DNA of 64,000 nucleotides from Prorocentrum cordatum (lineage: Eukaryota > Sar > Dinophyceae > Prorocentrales > Prorocentraceae), in assembly GCA_963575745.1 (NCBI GenBank), contig CAUYUJ010021161.1, forward strand, positions 62,001-126,000. The letters run 5' to 3'. The notes below the pieces were generated by a model, which had not been told where the DNA came from, did no database searches, and saw only the letters and a program-made list of their open reading frames with translations. The translations under genes were made by a program, and so were the position numbers. Of this stretch, positions 29,761-41,655 are shown piece after piece (position 1 is the first letter of the stretch; the number at the start of each line of letters is the position of its first letter).

Positions 29761-29794
29761 CCTGAAGAGACAGCTTTCGAGCATAGCCTGAGGC

Positions 29795-30085
29795 CAGGGG
29801 GGACTGGGACGGAAGGGGAGGGGACGGAAAGGAAGGGAGAGGAGGGGAAGGGCGGGGCAGGGGAGGGGAAGGGAGGAATGGAAGGAAAGCGGAGGGAAAG
29901 AGAGGGAGACAAACGGGGTGGGAGCGGAGGGATGAGACGGAAGGGGACAGGAACAGAGGAGAGGGAGAGGAGAGCATGGGACGGAAGGAGACATGATGGA
30001 AAGGGAGGGAAGAGGAGGGGAGGGAAGAGGGGAGAGGGGCGGAAGGTGAGGGATGAAGGGAAGGAGGCGGGAACGGGAAAAGAAA
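29795..30085. repeat. G/A-rich purine tract
   Basis: GGAAGGGGAGGGGA-type sequence on the plus strand with few pyrimidines. Long minus-strand Pro/Ser frames are artefacts. Confidence 0.9.
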
Positions 30086-30351
30086 CACTCCACTTCCTCC
30101 TCTTGACGGGGTTGGCCGCGAGGTGTCAGAGGGTCCATTTTGGCCCAAGATCATTCCAAGATCGTCCCAGATAGTCCAAGTCGGCCTTCAAGATCACGCA
30201 AGATGGTCCGATTCGGTTCATTATGGATTTCAGCATGCCTCCAAGTGGCCCCAAGAGAGCGCCAAGATGGCCCGAAGTGGCCACGAAGCCTCCCAAGAAT
30301 GCCACCGAAGCTCGAGGCTTATCAGTGATGTTTGCCTTCTCGCCTTTTCGC

Positions 30352-30936
30352 CTACGATGGGCTTTGAGACCTCAAGGCGTCCCCAAAATCGCTACACCCA
30401 TCCCTCGGATTGCTTTGCTCCGTTACTCTTTCGCGAACCCTTAAGGAACCTTCTCTTTGAACTCGTACATGGAGATCTTGATTGGAGTCCCTCTTTCTTT
30501 GAGCTCGTCGCTTGTCCAAAGTTCTCAGCTTTTCGTGGGAATTTTGCAACGGTGCGTATACATATGCCTTTCGGCAGTTTGCGTCCGCCGGGCACTGAGC
30601 ATGCTTGGTGAACTCGAGTCCGTATGCCATGAGCTCGCCATCGGTACATGGCATGCGCGACAGTTGCCAGCATCTCGAGCACAACAGTGTCCGGGTGCTC
30701 TGTGAGCTGGTGCTATAATTTGGCGCTTGTAGTACAGTTTGCCACGTCACACTCTCCCATGTGGAGGCTCGACGTTGGTCGCGCCGGCCGCGCCGGCAAC
30801 AGTCCGGACAAGTCGGGCGCGCGCGCGCCGCGCGGGGCGCCGCCAGCAGTGTGATTGCGTTGGCCGCGGCGCTCCAACGCAGAAAAATATGTGTACCACC
30901 CTCTGGAAGCACGCCCAGGTTGGCAGGGAAAACCAT
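30352..30936 (-). CDS. Possible Cys-rich coding segment
   Basis: An open frame from ATG 30936 for 194 codons contains cysteine pairs resembling zinc sites: PTCPDCC, LLCSRCW, RMPC and QCPADANC. The N-terminal third is Ala/Arg-rich from a GC-rich stretch, and the C-terminus lies in sequence that does not look coding. No family is recognised. The rest of 30310-31796 shows no convincing gene. Confidence 0.25.
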   Translation of the reverse strand: MVFPANLGVLPEGGTHIFLRWSAAANAITLLAAPRAARARPTCPDCCRRGRRDQRRASTWESVTWQTVLQAPNYSTSSQSTRTLLCSRCWQLSRMPCTDGELMAYGLEFTKHAQCPADANCRKAYVYAPLQNSHEKLRTLDKRRAQRKRDSNQDLHVRVQREGSLRVRERVTEQSNPRDGCSDFGDALRSQSPS

Positions 30937-31794
30937 TGTATGTGCGCCGAGCGTTTGTTTGTACAAGGAGGGGAACCCGTGAGGAAGGGAGAATGGAGAA
31001 GGAGCAAGGAAGACGAAGGAAGACGGAAGATGAAAGTAGGCAGGAGCCCCAAGTCCCAGCTGGGTTTGCACTTGCCGGTGGGACTGGGGGCTAGGAGGAG
31101 GAGGAGGAGGCCATGGACTCTGCTTGTCTCCTCCTCTTCCTCCTGGGTGTTTTCCCCTACTATGCTTGCCTGTAATGCGTTCCTACTTCTTTTGTGCAAG
31201 AGGCCCAGTAGCTCTGGCGATCTCCAGTGGGCAAATCATGATCCCGCACGTGCGTGGATATGGCGAATGCGTGCGACCTGCGATCCGTACGGACTTCACA
31301 GAGGAAGTAATCGACCCCATGCCCTGGAATCATGATCTGCCATTGCCGTCGACGTTGCACTTGCGTGCCATTTTGGTCGAAGGTTTTGCCTTTGAGCAGG
31401 CTTTTGTAAAAACGTTTCCCCGCCACATCCCGCCCAGTGTCCCTGCAGGACTTGGTTGATGTATGATATATTGCTCCCTGGAAGGAGGCCATGCGACCTT
31501 GTCCAGCCCTCCATATGGGCATGGACCTGTCGGGGTGGGCCCTCCCACCTGTGTTCCTACATGTGGCGGAATTTCCGGTCTGCCAGGAGGTTCGTTGGGT
31601 ATCCGCAAATGGGTGGAAGCCGTCCTAGTCGAAGTGTGTTCGTGGAGGGGCGGATCGCCCATCGTTGAGAGGTGGCAAACAATGGTCACATGTTTTCTCC
31701 GATTTTTCCTTTTGATCTTGTGTACAGGTTTTGTGTGTCCGGCAGGGGCGACAAGCGAGGGGGGCCATGAGGTTTGTCGGGGCCAGCACTCCCA

Positions 31795-31796
<2 letters not shown>

Positions 31797-31828
<32 letters not shown>
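31797..31828. repeat. (AT)n microsatellite
   Basis: An uninterrupted AT dinucleotide run of 32 bases. From 31829 to 32172 no gene is seen. Confidence 0.97.
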
Positions 31829-31830
<2 letters not shown>

Positions 31831-32172
31831 ACGTCTACTCGTTGTAGTCTGTAGGTTTGGGAGGAACAGATCGCGTAAACCACTTTCGCCAAGGTTGGTG
31901 AGACTTTGAGACCATCCCAATGCGCTGGCGGCAACCTTGCCAATGCCTCTCCGGGATCCTTCCGGTCCCCCCAGGGTACCCGGGGAAAACTATACTTTTG
32001 TGCAACATACTGGCTGGCACGGCGCTTCCTCGAAATACTGAGGGCGGCGCACTACGGAGAATCTAAGACTCACTTGCCCCTCGTGCTGGGGGTCGTGAGG
32101 TTCCACGCAACAGGTCGAATCCCCACCCCTGCTCACTCCCCACTTGACGGACTGATCTTGACCCTCCAGCAG

Positions 32173-32272
32173 NNNNNNNNNNNNNNNNNNNNNNNNNNNN
32201 NNNNNNNNNNNNNNNNNNNNNNNNNNNNNNNNNNNNNNNNNNNNNNNNNNNNNNNNNNNNNNNNNNNNNNNN
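32173..32272. other. Assembly gap, 100 N
   Basis: Exactly 100 N, the usual placeholder for a gap of unknown size. Sequence to its left end and from its right start belong to the two copies of the same 20.2-kb segment. Confidence 0.99.
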
Positions 32273-35200
32273 TTCGGAAAAACGGGGGGAGAGGAGCAGA
32301 AAGTGAGACAAGCGCTCGCCGGGTGGAGGGGCAGTCAGCGCCAGCTGCCTGCGCCCGAACTCCGCGACCCTGGAGCAGTGGATGTAGTGCTCGACGCTGT
32401 CCTCCCCGTGTCCGCATGCAAACGCGCAAGGCGCTGGCCTCTGCATGCGGCGCCCTGTAGTCCAGCCGTTGCACATGACGCGGTAGACCGATGCCCACAC
32501 CCGCGGGGGCACCAGCGGCGCCAGGCCGCGGAGCGCGAGCGTCGCGCGCTCCAAGCGGCGCCCACGGAGCACCGGGAGATGGAGACGAGAAAGGCAGCGG
32601 TCGAGGTGGCGGACGGCGCCCTGCGGGCGCGGGTCCGCCAATATAATCCGACACCGCTTCTGCCATTCAGACCTCGGCGCTGGTTCCGGCGCGTCGCCCT
32701 GAACCAATGCCTCGACCGACACTCTGGCTGCTGCTGCCTTGTGTTCCAGATGGCCGCGCGCGTTTGTGAGGTTCGTGAAGAAATTCTGGCCGTACCAGCC
32801 GCTCCAGGCAACCAAGCGATCCAAATGATCAGAATCCAGTCGGAGTGCGTCCAAAAAACGAGAACGACGACGTACCTGAAGTCCTCCATGAGCTGTGTTC
32901 TCCCATCGATATACCCGGCACTTGGCCGCGATCGCCGCGGATGCTGCGTCGACCAATTCCGCGTGAAACCCCAAGGACCGCAAGCTCCGGAGCGCCGCTG
33001 GGGTAGTCCAGCAGCGGGGGCCGGGGAAGAGGGGGACGCATGCCTGCTGCTCCACAACGTCCCAATTGGACGGCAACTGGTCCAGCTGCAGGAGGAAGGA
33101 GAGCACGGGGAAGATGTAGGTGCGGTAAGCCAAGAGGGTCAGCATCATTCCGCAGCCGATGCCCCGCCACACCTTGGCCCGGGAAATGAACTTGTCCAAA
33201 GCCTTTGTCCACGAATGTTCACCGCGTTCCGGACCGACGACGAAGCCCAAGTAAGTTGCGTACCGGCGGATGGTGAAGTCGCTCCACGTGGGCGCGGCCA
33301 CTTGGAGACGCTCTCTCACGCGGTCGGTTGATTCCAGTGCCAATGGAACCCAAACCGTTTTTCCGTGGTGTAGTCGCAGCCCCGACAGTCGCTCGTACTC
33401 GTCGAAGGTGTGCTCAAGAATGGAAGCGTCCCCCGTCCCGCGAACCAGGCCGACGGCCAGGTCGTCGGCGTAGGCGCGAGGAACGGCGTCTGGGATGAGG
33501 CGCGGGAGCCTCCGCAAAAGAACATCCGAAAGCACGGCGAAGAGGAGCGGGGAGAGGGGGCAGCCCTGGCGGACCCCCGCGGTGAGCTCGAAGCCGTCGA
33601 AAGTGGACCCGCCGTGCGCGATGCGGCACCTGTTGTTCCGATACAGCGCTTGGATGAAATGCGCGCACCATGGCGGCCAACCCCGGGCCGCGATGACATC
33701 AAGAAGGAACTCCTGGCTGACGCTCGGGAAGGCCGCCTCGAAATCGAAGAAGACCATGGCGGACGAGTCGTACTTAAGCGAGTGGTGGAGCATGAACTCT
33801 TCGACGTCCATGAGGTTTGCAAGCATCGAGCGCCCATGCAGGAACCCCCGCTGGCAATCGGAGACCCCGGGGGCAACGGTGGGCTCAATGTACATGCGGA
33901 CCGCGCTGCATATAATTCTGTTGTCTGTATTCGTGATGTTCAAGGGCCGCATGTTCGAGGGGACATAGAACTCGATGCCGTCTCCAGTAATGCCTGATGG
34001 CTTCTTGGGGAGGAAGACCATGGAGCTCTCATTGAACGAGTCCCAGTCCGAGTCCATCAGCGCCGCGCCACTGGGGCTGGCGATGGCCAGGAAGGCCTCG
34101 TACAGAGCTCTCGTCGCGAAGCCGCCTAAAGCACGCCATGCGCGGAACGGGATCCCATCTGGTCCAGGAGAGCTGTTGCTCGTGTGCTGGACCGCCCGCT
34201 CGAAGATCTCGAAGGGCACGGCGACGCCGGGCACGCGCTGGCGGTCTGCCAGCGAGGCGTGCGAGGCCTCGTCTGCAAGCCAGGTGCGGCGCAAGGTTGT
34301 GTCCGTTTCCCGTCTGCGGAAGACCCCAGACCAATGGTCGCGCAGAACTCCTGCGATGTGCTCTGGTGATGTGCTCACGTGGCCAGCGCTGTCACTGAGC
34401 GCGTAGTGGGAGCAGCCGCGGCCAGGAGACAAGCGTGTAAGAAGACGATGGTTCTGATGTCGCCGCCGCGCCGCCTGCGCATCAGAGAGGTCCTTCAAGT
34501 CGGCGTGGAGCCTGCCCAGCTCGTCGATGGCGTGATCGCGAGCAAGGTCGGCAGCGTGAACTCGGACCAGCCGGAGGCGACGGCCAGGGCTCGTGTGGAA
34601 GTCGTAAGGGTTGTCCACGAGATCCTTCAAGATGGGATACCGCTGGATGCATTGGCTGACGCCGCCTGCCGAGCCCTTTTCTGAGGCGCGGAGGAATTTC
34701 ATGGTGACCCCGAGGCGATCCTCGTGCGCAAGCGGGCCCGGCGGACCCGAAGCCTCGAAGCCGAAGTTCTTGGCGGCCTCGCGCATGGCCCGCTTGAGTA
34801 GCACGAGCCGCCGTGGAGGCGAGGCGGAAGGTTCGCTGTCCAGCATCTCCTGCCACGCGAGCGCCACTCTGCGCGGCCATTCGGGGTGATCCAATGTGAG
34901 GTCCGATATCGGGGCGCATGAGTCGGGTTCCCGCTGCGGCAGTGAACGCCGAAAGCTGACGGCTCTATGTCGAGATAGCTCTGACTGCCACTCCAATGCA
35001 GCGCAAGTTAGCTTCCGATCAAAGCCTTCCACCACGGCCTGATTACAGTAAATGCGGTCCAGGCGCGATCGGGACGAAGGCGAAGCATGCGTCATGTCGG
35101 GTTGGTGGAGCTCGTGGAGGCCATGAGGAAGTCCCAAATGTCGGTGCCAACTTGCCTCTTCCCCGCGATCCCGCCCACCCGTGACGGCAGCGGTGGAGGT

Positions 35201-36034
35201 GCAGCGTCTGTCGCAAACGTCCGCAACATAGTTGAAGTCTCCTCCGAGGATCGTGAGAACCTGGTCCCTGGAAGCGATGTGCCGCGAAAGCCGCCGTCGG
35301 AGAGCGTCTCGGAGTTCGGGGAAAGATGGGGGGCGGCCCAGGTGAGACAGCCCTGCAGCCTCGATGTCTTCTGGGGAGGCGGCAGCACCAGTGTGGAAGT
35401 ATACGACAACAACGTCCAGATTGCCACTGGGGCCTCGCAGATGTAGTACTGCAGCACGACCCGGGAGAATGATCTGCCAGTGAGGGTTCGCCGCGAACTG
35501 CTTGAGGAAGGAGTTCTTGATCGTCACCCCCACTCCTGCCCTGGCGGGCGTGGGGCCTGGTGACCACCAAGATGTGCAAGCATCGGGGTTTCTCCACACC
35601 TCATTGCCTCCATTGGACCCGTGCGTCTCGGTCCAGAGGCCGATATCGTGGGTGGCCATCAACTTCCTCACGTAGGTCGCCTTCCGGCGATGACGGCCGG
35701 GGTCCGCGGCGAAGAGGGCCTGGGTGTTCCATGTGATGACGGAGACATCGCCGAGGTACGGGCTGTGGGCGAGCGAAGGCTGACCTCTGGGTGCGCGAGT
35801 GCGTGGAGGCAGCGCTGCAGGGAGCGCACTGGGGCGCAGCGCGCGCCGAAATGCGTTCTGAAGCCGAATCTGGACCGGAACGTCCGTCATGGAGTCGTCG
35901 GGCAGCTGATCCATAGAGGTAGAAACATGATGAAAAAGATGAAGAAGTGCAAGTGCAGGTAGCTGAGTAGATGTACGCCGAGAACGTTGAGAAGAAGGTG
36001 ACGAAGAACAAGACGACGTGATATGCCCACTCAT
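32273..36034 (-). CDS. LINE-A ORF2, copy 2, partial
   Basis: Same endonuclease-reverse transcriptase as 11768-15709, cut at its C-terminus by the gap. Relative to copy 1 it has Gln to Arg near 34237, Thr to Ala near 35191 and Leu-coding Gln-Leu to His-Leu near 32579. The FDFEAAF and YADD motifs and the endonuclease motifs are unchanged. Any apparent extension of the frame through the N run is meaningless. Confidence 0.9.
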
Positions 36035-36171
36035 GCTGTAGGGAGCGCGGCGCTGGGAGCCCGGGCCGGCACTAGCCGGTTGGAGCTCGAAGGCGACGTC
36101 CACGAGCCAACATGAGGTACCCTTGCAATCAAAAATCTGAATTCCATAGCTCGTCGAAGGCGCTGGGGAGG

Positions 36172-38298
36172 TCACGCGGCGGCGGGGGAGGCAGCCCCCT
36201 GCCCCCCCCGCCGCCTGTTTCCCGGCAGGGTGCGAGAGTCCTGGACGTCGTTGGACACCCTGATGGCCAAGAAGTCCACGCCGACCTGGAGCACCTGACC
36301 ATGCAACGAGCGATACACCTGCTGGACATCTTCCTGTGAGTGTAGGTACACGCGTGCGCGGCCAGGATGAGCGCTAGCGTCCCGAGAAGCAAGATGGACC
36401 CACTGTCCTGGCCGTGGCACCTGACCTGGGGGGGCCGCGGAGAGCGCCAGGCCCGTGGCAGCACAGACGTGAGACAGGAGCTGATTGATGACCACGCTTC
36501 CGTTGTCCCCGGTTTCCCCGGCGACGGTGATCTCCGCGATGTTGTCACACATGGTGGAGCTGCGACCGCCGCGCCCCCGCTGGCGACGGGAGGCAGCGAG
36601 GGCGAGAGCAGTAGCGGATGGAAATGCCCAGGGACGGCCGCCATAGCTGCTGGCCTTGTGCTTAATGTTCGTGATCGCGTGGTTCTCATCCTCCTGGAGG
36701 CCCCTGTCGAGCAACGCGGTCCACGACTCCACGGAGGCCGACGTGAAGACGAGCACCCTGTCGGATGAGAGGAAGATCGCTCGTGAGCACAACGGCCACG
36801 CACGGACCAGTCCCAGCGGGCTGTTGCACTCCACCACGAGGGCGTCTGGAGACGTGTACAGCTCCTTGTGCCCAAGGTACATCTGCTCAGTCAGCACGGT
36901 CCTCCGCAGGAAGCGCATGGCGAGCATGGAACCCGCCTCGGAAAGAGAGCTCGGTAGAATGATCTCCACGCACACGCGCGGGACCTCCGGAGTGCTGCCC
37001 CAACTTCTGGAGGTATGCCGGCAGAGGAAAGAAACACCATGGTTGGTGACCTCGGGGCCGAGCATCTTGATCATGAAGTTCGGGAAGAGCTGAGTCGGGA
37101 CGTCGACCCAAAAAGAGTTCACCGCGGGGAGCTGGAGCAGCGGGGCCAAGGGGGAGAAGACGGTCGGTGACGATCGGTGTCCTGCCGTGGTGATGGTGAA
37201 GCTCGCGAGGCCCTGCCGCACATGCCGGGGAGCGGACCTTCCTGGGAGGATGTACTCCACAGGCTGCAGGATGATATCCACGGCACGGACCAACGAGATG
37301 TACAGCGGCTTCTCGCCGAGGAGCGGGTGCCACCAGAGGTCGAAAAGCTTGGCCGGAGAGTCGACTCCAGGAAAATGGGGGATCGGAACCAGAAGCGAAA
37401 GTCGCTGAGGGCGAAGTGCTGGATCGGGATGTCGGAGTAGACCGGCAAGGATCCTCTGGAGCGCATTGGTGTCCACCGGTGCCCAAGCCAAGATCTGTTG
37501 CCCCCCCATCTTCTCCAGGGCCCGCGTGTCGCCCTTCTCCAAGAGTGTGGCCAATTCACGGTGCTGCTCCAGTATGACCGAATGGTCCGTGGTAGTGTTG
37601 CTGAGGAGCTGGGACCACTGCGTGGCTAAGGTGGCGTCTGCGCATGTTGGGATGGCGCGGACTGCCTGTAGCGCAGACGCTCCCAACTCTTTCCATCGTG
37701 GGAGCTCGGAGGGACGGAGACGGCGACGCTCGCGCAAAACCTCGTCCAACTGCTCCGCGCACCGCGCGCCAGCGGTCGCGAAGTGAGCAGCGGCCGCCTC
37801 CGCGCTCGCTCTCCCAGCCGGGTCCCAATCGGCAGCCTGACCGAGGGAGCACAGGATGGTAGCCGTCCGCGTGCGACTTGCGATGCCCTGCTCGGTAGGC
37901 GCGGGGCCGTCGAGTGGGCCGAAACCCAAGACATTCCATGGGTTGGCGGAGACGGGGTTGTAGGCTAGTTTCAGCAGAATGGCGCGGAGGGCCTCCCAGG
38001 TGGAGGGAATCTTGATGGGGAGATTCTGCAGGTCCTGCGGCAGCGTCATGTTGGCGGCCTGCACCAGCCCAAAATGCTGCGCCATTTCATCATCCATGAA
38101 TTCCGCGAGCCATGCGTCCGGAAGAGGGCCGTGGCCTGGTAGTCCAGGAGGGGGTTGCACGGCAAGGTTCGCAGCAGCCTGGGTGAGGCCCGTCGCGTCG
38201 TCGTCGCCGGAGGCGCCACCATGTGCGGCGCAGAAAGCCAAGCCCGGCAGCGCCTCGCCCTGCACCCCATGGCGGAGGCAAACCTGGCACGGCGCCAT
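36172..38298 (-). CDS. LINE-A ORF1, copy 2, intact
   Basis: ORF1 is open from ATG 38298 to TGA 36172, 708 codons. Compared with copy 1 the stop is absent because codons read Glu-Gln instead of Val-stop at 37564-37569. N-terminal PCQVC and FCAAH could bind zinc; a C-terminal part resembles half of an RRM. It presumably coats element RNA, as ORF1 proteins of other LINEs do. The 4-nt GTGA overlap with ORF2 suggests coupled translation. An upstream extension of the frame to 38535 lies outside the element, in host intron and exon sequence, and is not part of the gene. Confidence 0.85.
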   Translation of the reverse strand: MAPCQVCLRHGVQGEALPGLAFCAAHGGASGDDDATGLTQAAANLAVQPPPGLPGHGPLPDAWLAEFMDDEMAQHFGLVQAANMTLPQDLQNLPIKIPSTWEALRAILLKLAYNPVSANPWNVLGFGPLDGPAPTEQGIASRTRTATILCSLGQAADWDPAGRASAEAAAAHFATAGARCAEQLDEVLRERRRLRPSELPRWKELGASALQAVRAIPTCADATLATQWSQLLSNTTTDHSVILEQHRELATLLEKGDTRALEKMGGQQILAWAPVDTNALQRILAGLLRHPDPALRPQRLSLLVPIPHFPGVDSPAKLFDLWWHPLLGEKPLYISLVRAVDIILQPVEYILPGRSAPRHVRQGLASFTITTAGHRSSPTVFSPLAPLLQLPAVNSFWVDVPTQLFPNFMIKMLGPEVTNHGVSFLCRHTSRSWGSTPEVPRVCVEIILPSSLSEAGSMLAMRFLRRTVLTEQMYLGHKELYTSPDALVVECNSPLGLVRAWPLCSRAIFLSSDRVLVFTSASVESWTALLDRGLQEDENHAITNIKHKASSYGGRPWAFPSATALALAASRRQRGRGGRSSTMCDNIAEITVAGETGDNGSVVINQLLSHVCAATGLALSAAPPGQVPRPGQWVHLASRDASAHPGRARVYLHSQEDVQQVYRSLHGQVLQVGVDFLAIRVSNDVQDSRTLPGNRRRGGQGAASPAAA

Positions 38299-38361
38299 GG
38301 CAGAGGGAAGGTCGGGAGTGCAACTGGGGAAGGGTAGATGGCCGACCGAGCGATCTCTGGG

Positions 38362-38375
38362 CCGCGGTTTGACCG
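38362..38375. repeat. LINE-A target-site duplication, right, copy 2
   Basis: The same CCGCGGTTTGACCG as 18037-18050. Its left partner would fall in the gap. Confidence 0.85.
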
Positions 38376-38507
38376 TGAATTGCTTCCTTTCTTCCGCCCG
38401 CGCCCTCCCAACCCGTTTCTCTGCCCCTCGGGGCTGGGGGGCGGGTTGGCGCGGTGGGCGGGGCGCCACGGAAGGCGGCTGATTACGTGCATTTGTTGCC
38501 CCCGCAG

Positions 38508-39374
38508 GTTGGCGACGCGCGGGAGGGCGCGCCATGGCGGAGGACGCAGCTGCCCAAATCTGAACTTATCCTTCGGAACATGCGCAACGGGTGCGTGCCG
38601 TCGCCGTTGTTGTCGGCACCCTGCGTGGATGACCGTCCCTTGTTTCGAGTGGAGTGGTTGCATTGTGTGGACCAGGGCGTTGCTTTGGATTGGTTCGGAT
38701 CAGTGATGTGGTTCCTTCTAAGTGACAGTAAATACTATGGCGGCGGGAATCGGGCCGAACGCCTCAACAGGATGTGGTCGTCAATCCAAGCCTATTACGA
38801 CAGGAACAAGACGGACGACAGGCTCCACAAGCTGACGCTCTTGATGACCAGAAAGGCAAGCCGCAGGAGCGCCCCGAAACTAAAGGCCATGGCGGGCGTG
38901 TTCAGGGCCCTGGAGGGTTGGGTGTGGGAGGAATGCAACAGACTGTTCAGCGGTGGCAGCGAACTGGAGCAGACAATTCTCGCAGCGACGAACCACCTCC
39001 ATAATTGTTACGAGGCCTTGCGGACAATTGCTATTTTCAGGAGGGACACCATGGCGACGAACGGCAAACGCTTCGTGCTCCTGTACGACGCACTCGCACA
39101 GCGACACCCTGCATTCTTCAGGTGCAAGCCCGAACTCCATCTTTTCGTGCACCTCACCCAGGAATCTGACCCGAAAGCTAATTGGACTTACCGCGACGAG
39201 GATTTTGGAGGGACCGTCAGCAGGATCTCACGGAGGCGTGGCGCCCCGATGACCACAAAGGCCTTAATGACGATTACTAAAACATGGTCGTACCAGCGAA
39301 ATCCGCCACCGTGCCTTCAGCACGTAGTGGAGTGCACCAAGGCTCATGCAGCCCTGAGAGACAGGGGGTTGTAA
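38508..39374 (+). CDS. 3' exon of the LINE-split gene, copy 2
   Basis: Identical to 18183-19049 as far as I can read. No upstream exon exists in this copy because the contig begins inside the LINE, which supports the view that this is the same physical exon reported twice. Confidence 0.65.
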   Translation, partial: VGDAREGAPWRRTQLPKSELILRNMRNGCVPSPLLSAPCVDDRPLFRVEWLHCVDQGVALDWFGSVMWFLLSDSKYYGGGNRAERLNRMWSSIQAYYDRNKTDDRLHKLTLLMTRKASRRSAPKLKAMAGVFRALEGWVWEECNRLFSGGSELEQTILAATNHLHNCYEALRTIAIFRRDTMATNGKRFVLLYDALAQRHPAFFRCKPELHLFVHLTQESDPKANWTYRDEDFGGTVSRISRRRGAPMTTKALMTITKTWSYQRNPPPCLQHVVECTKAHAALRDRGL

Positions 39375-39404
39375 GGTTCTAGAGGGCCTGGACCCCCCGT
39401 TTCC

Positions 39405-41655
39405 CAGGCGCTGCTGGACGCTGCCGCGCGCTCTCGCGCGCTCCTGGGGTGTGCCGCGTGGGCCTCTGGGACGGTGACCCCGCCCAACAGGGCCCCCAAA
39501 CGGGCGAAAAAGACCCCGAGAAGCCCCCAGGACCCAGGAGAGTCCAAGAGGCCTCCTAAACGGCCCAAGAGCTTCCAAAGACGCCCAAGATGGCCTCAAT
39601 ACGGCCCAAGAAGCCCCCGAAACGTCCCAAAGAGCTCCAAGAGGAGCCCCAAAGAGGGCCCCAAGAAGCAAAACTCGTCACATTCCCGGACGAAGACGTA
39701 TATTTGTTTGCATATTCGCCACTTGGGCTTTCAGAGCGTCGAAGACGGCCCCAGAAGCCCCCAAGATCGCCCCAAGACAGCCCAAGAGGCCCCCAAGAGG
39801 GCTCCAAGACGGCTCAAGAGGGCCCCAAGACGGCCCAGGAGGCCCCCAAGACGGCCCAAGAGGGCCCCAGGACGGGGCCCAGAGGGGGAAGCCGAACGGA
39901 CATTCCGAGCCTTCCGCCACAGACGCCTCCAGGAGGACCCAAGGAGCCCCCAAGCAGCCCCAGGAGGCCCGAAGAGGCCCCCCAAGAGACCTCAGGAGAG
40001 CCCCAAGAAGCCCCAAGAGGCCCCCAAGACGCCCCAAGAGGGCTCTCTGGCCCACAACCCAGGCACGGTGGCGGGATGGACCGAAGGCAACTAGTCCGCC
40101 GCCCCCTGTTGATTCATCACAGGGGTGCCTGGCGTGCTAGATTTTATCGGTTTTGGTTTTGGTTCAACTCCCCCAGTGGGCTTCGGCCCGTCCCGCCAGC
40201 CACCCGTAAGCTTCGCAAACGACCTCAACGATCACAACAAATCCTCCAAGATGGCTCGAGATGGCCTCCAAGACGGCCAAGATGGCCACCAAGACGGCTA
40301 AGATAGCCCCAAGATGCCTCCAAGACGGCCCACGATGCACCCAAGACGGCCTAAGATGGCCTCAAGATGGCCCAAAACGGTCCAAGAGGCTCTCAAGAGG
40401 CCTCCAAGACGGCCCAAGAGGCCTCCAAGAGGTCTTCCAGGAAGGCCCGAAGAAGCCAAAATCATAGATTTCCCTTAGGTGTTTGAAGGATTTTAGCATT
40501 TGCGCCTTGTCGGCTTTCCGACGGCCCAAGACGGCCCAAAAGACCCCCAAGGTCGCCCCAAGATCGCCCAAGAGCCCTCCAAGATGGCCCTATGACGGCC
40601 CAAGAGGCCCCCGAGACGGTCCCAAGAGGGCCTGAAGACGCCCAAGAGGCCTCCAAGATGGGCAAGATGGCCTCCAAGATGCCTCCAAGACGGCCAAGAT
40701 GGCCTCCAAGACGGCCAACATGGCACCAAAATGCCTCCAAGACGGCCCAAGATGCACCCAAGACGGCCTTAGATGGGTCCAAAAGGCCCCCACGAGGCCT
40801 CCAAGATAGCCCAAGAGGCCTCCAAGAGGTCCTCCAGGAAGGCCCGAAAGGGCCAACATGATTGATTTTCTTTGGTGTTTGAATGATTTTTGCAGTTGCG
40901 TCTTTTCGGCTAGGGCCCCCAAGGTCGCCCCAAGAGCGCCCAAGAGGCCTCCAAGATGGCCCCATGACGGCCCAAGAAGCCCCCAAGATGGCCCCAAGAG
41001 GGCCCCAAGACGGCCCAAGAGGCCTCCAAAACGCCCAAGATGGTACAAGATGGCCCGCAAGATGCCTCCACGATGGCCAAGATGGCCTCCAAGACAGCTC
41101 AGATGGCCCCAAGATGCCTCCAAGACGGGCCAAGATGGCCTCAAGATGGCCTAAGACGGCCCAAAAGGCCCGCAGGATGCCTCCAAGACGGCCCAAGAGC
41201 CCTCCAGTACGTCCTCAAGGAAGGCCCAAAAGGGCCAAAATCAATGATTTTCCATAGGTTTTTAAAGGATTCTGGCATGTTCTTCTTTTCAGCTCTGCGA
41301 CGGCCCAAGACGGCCCAAGAGGCCCCCAATGTCGCCCCAAGAGCGCCCAAGAGGCCTCCAAGATGGCCCCATGACGGCCCAAGAGGCCCCCAAGAAGGCC
41401 CCAAGAGGGCCCCAAGACGGCCCAAGAGGCCTCCAAGACGCTCAAGATGGCCTCCAAGACGTCCCTGAGGCGCCCCCTGAGGCCCCCAAGACGGCGTCAG
41501 ACGGGCCAGGAAAGCCCTAAGACGGCCAAAGAGGCCCCCAAGAAGCACCCGAACGCCCCCAGCAGGCCCAAGGAGGTCCCCAAGAGGCCTCCAAGAGGCC
41601 CCCAGGAAGCTCCCAGCAGGCCCCAAGAGTGCCCCAAGAGGCTCAAAGAAGCCTC
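39405..41655. repeat. GGCCCCCAAGA arrays, copy 2
   Basis: Repeat of 19080-21330, including its AT-rich spacers. Confidence 0.9.

Larger units (their letters stand above)
11948..32172. repeat. 20.2-kb duplicated segment, copy 1
   Basis: This segment matches 32273-52494 in the same orientation. The offset is 20,325 bases up to the GAT microsatellite at 28121 and 20,322 afterwards. It ends exactly at the first N of the gap. I found seven substitutions by eye, all inside LINE-A (12254, 13912, 14866, 15926, 17241, 17243, 17536), and one 3-bp microsatellite length difference. Confidence 0.97.
32273..38361 (-). mobile_element. LINE-A, copy 2, 3' end lost in the gap
   Basis: Corresponds to 11948-18036. 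The 5' end and the right target-site copy (38362-38375) are present; the ORF2 C-terminus, 3' untranslated region and poly(A) tail are missing because the contig begins inside the element. Confidence 0.93.

Noticed and set aside
31160-31522. Minus-strand 120-codon frame
   Set aside because: Composition is somewhat protein-like, but three overlapping frames are similarly long and no splice context, motif or family supports any one of them.
32063-36175. 1370-codon frame running through the N gap
   Set aside because: N runs translate as open sequence. The real ORF2 is cut at 32273.
38299-38535. N-terminal extension of LINE-A ORF1
   Set aside because: It crosses the target-site duplication into host intron and exon sequence. 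ATG 38298 is the first start inside the element.
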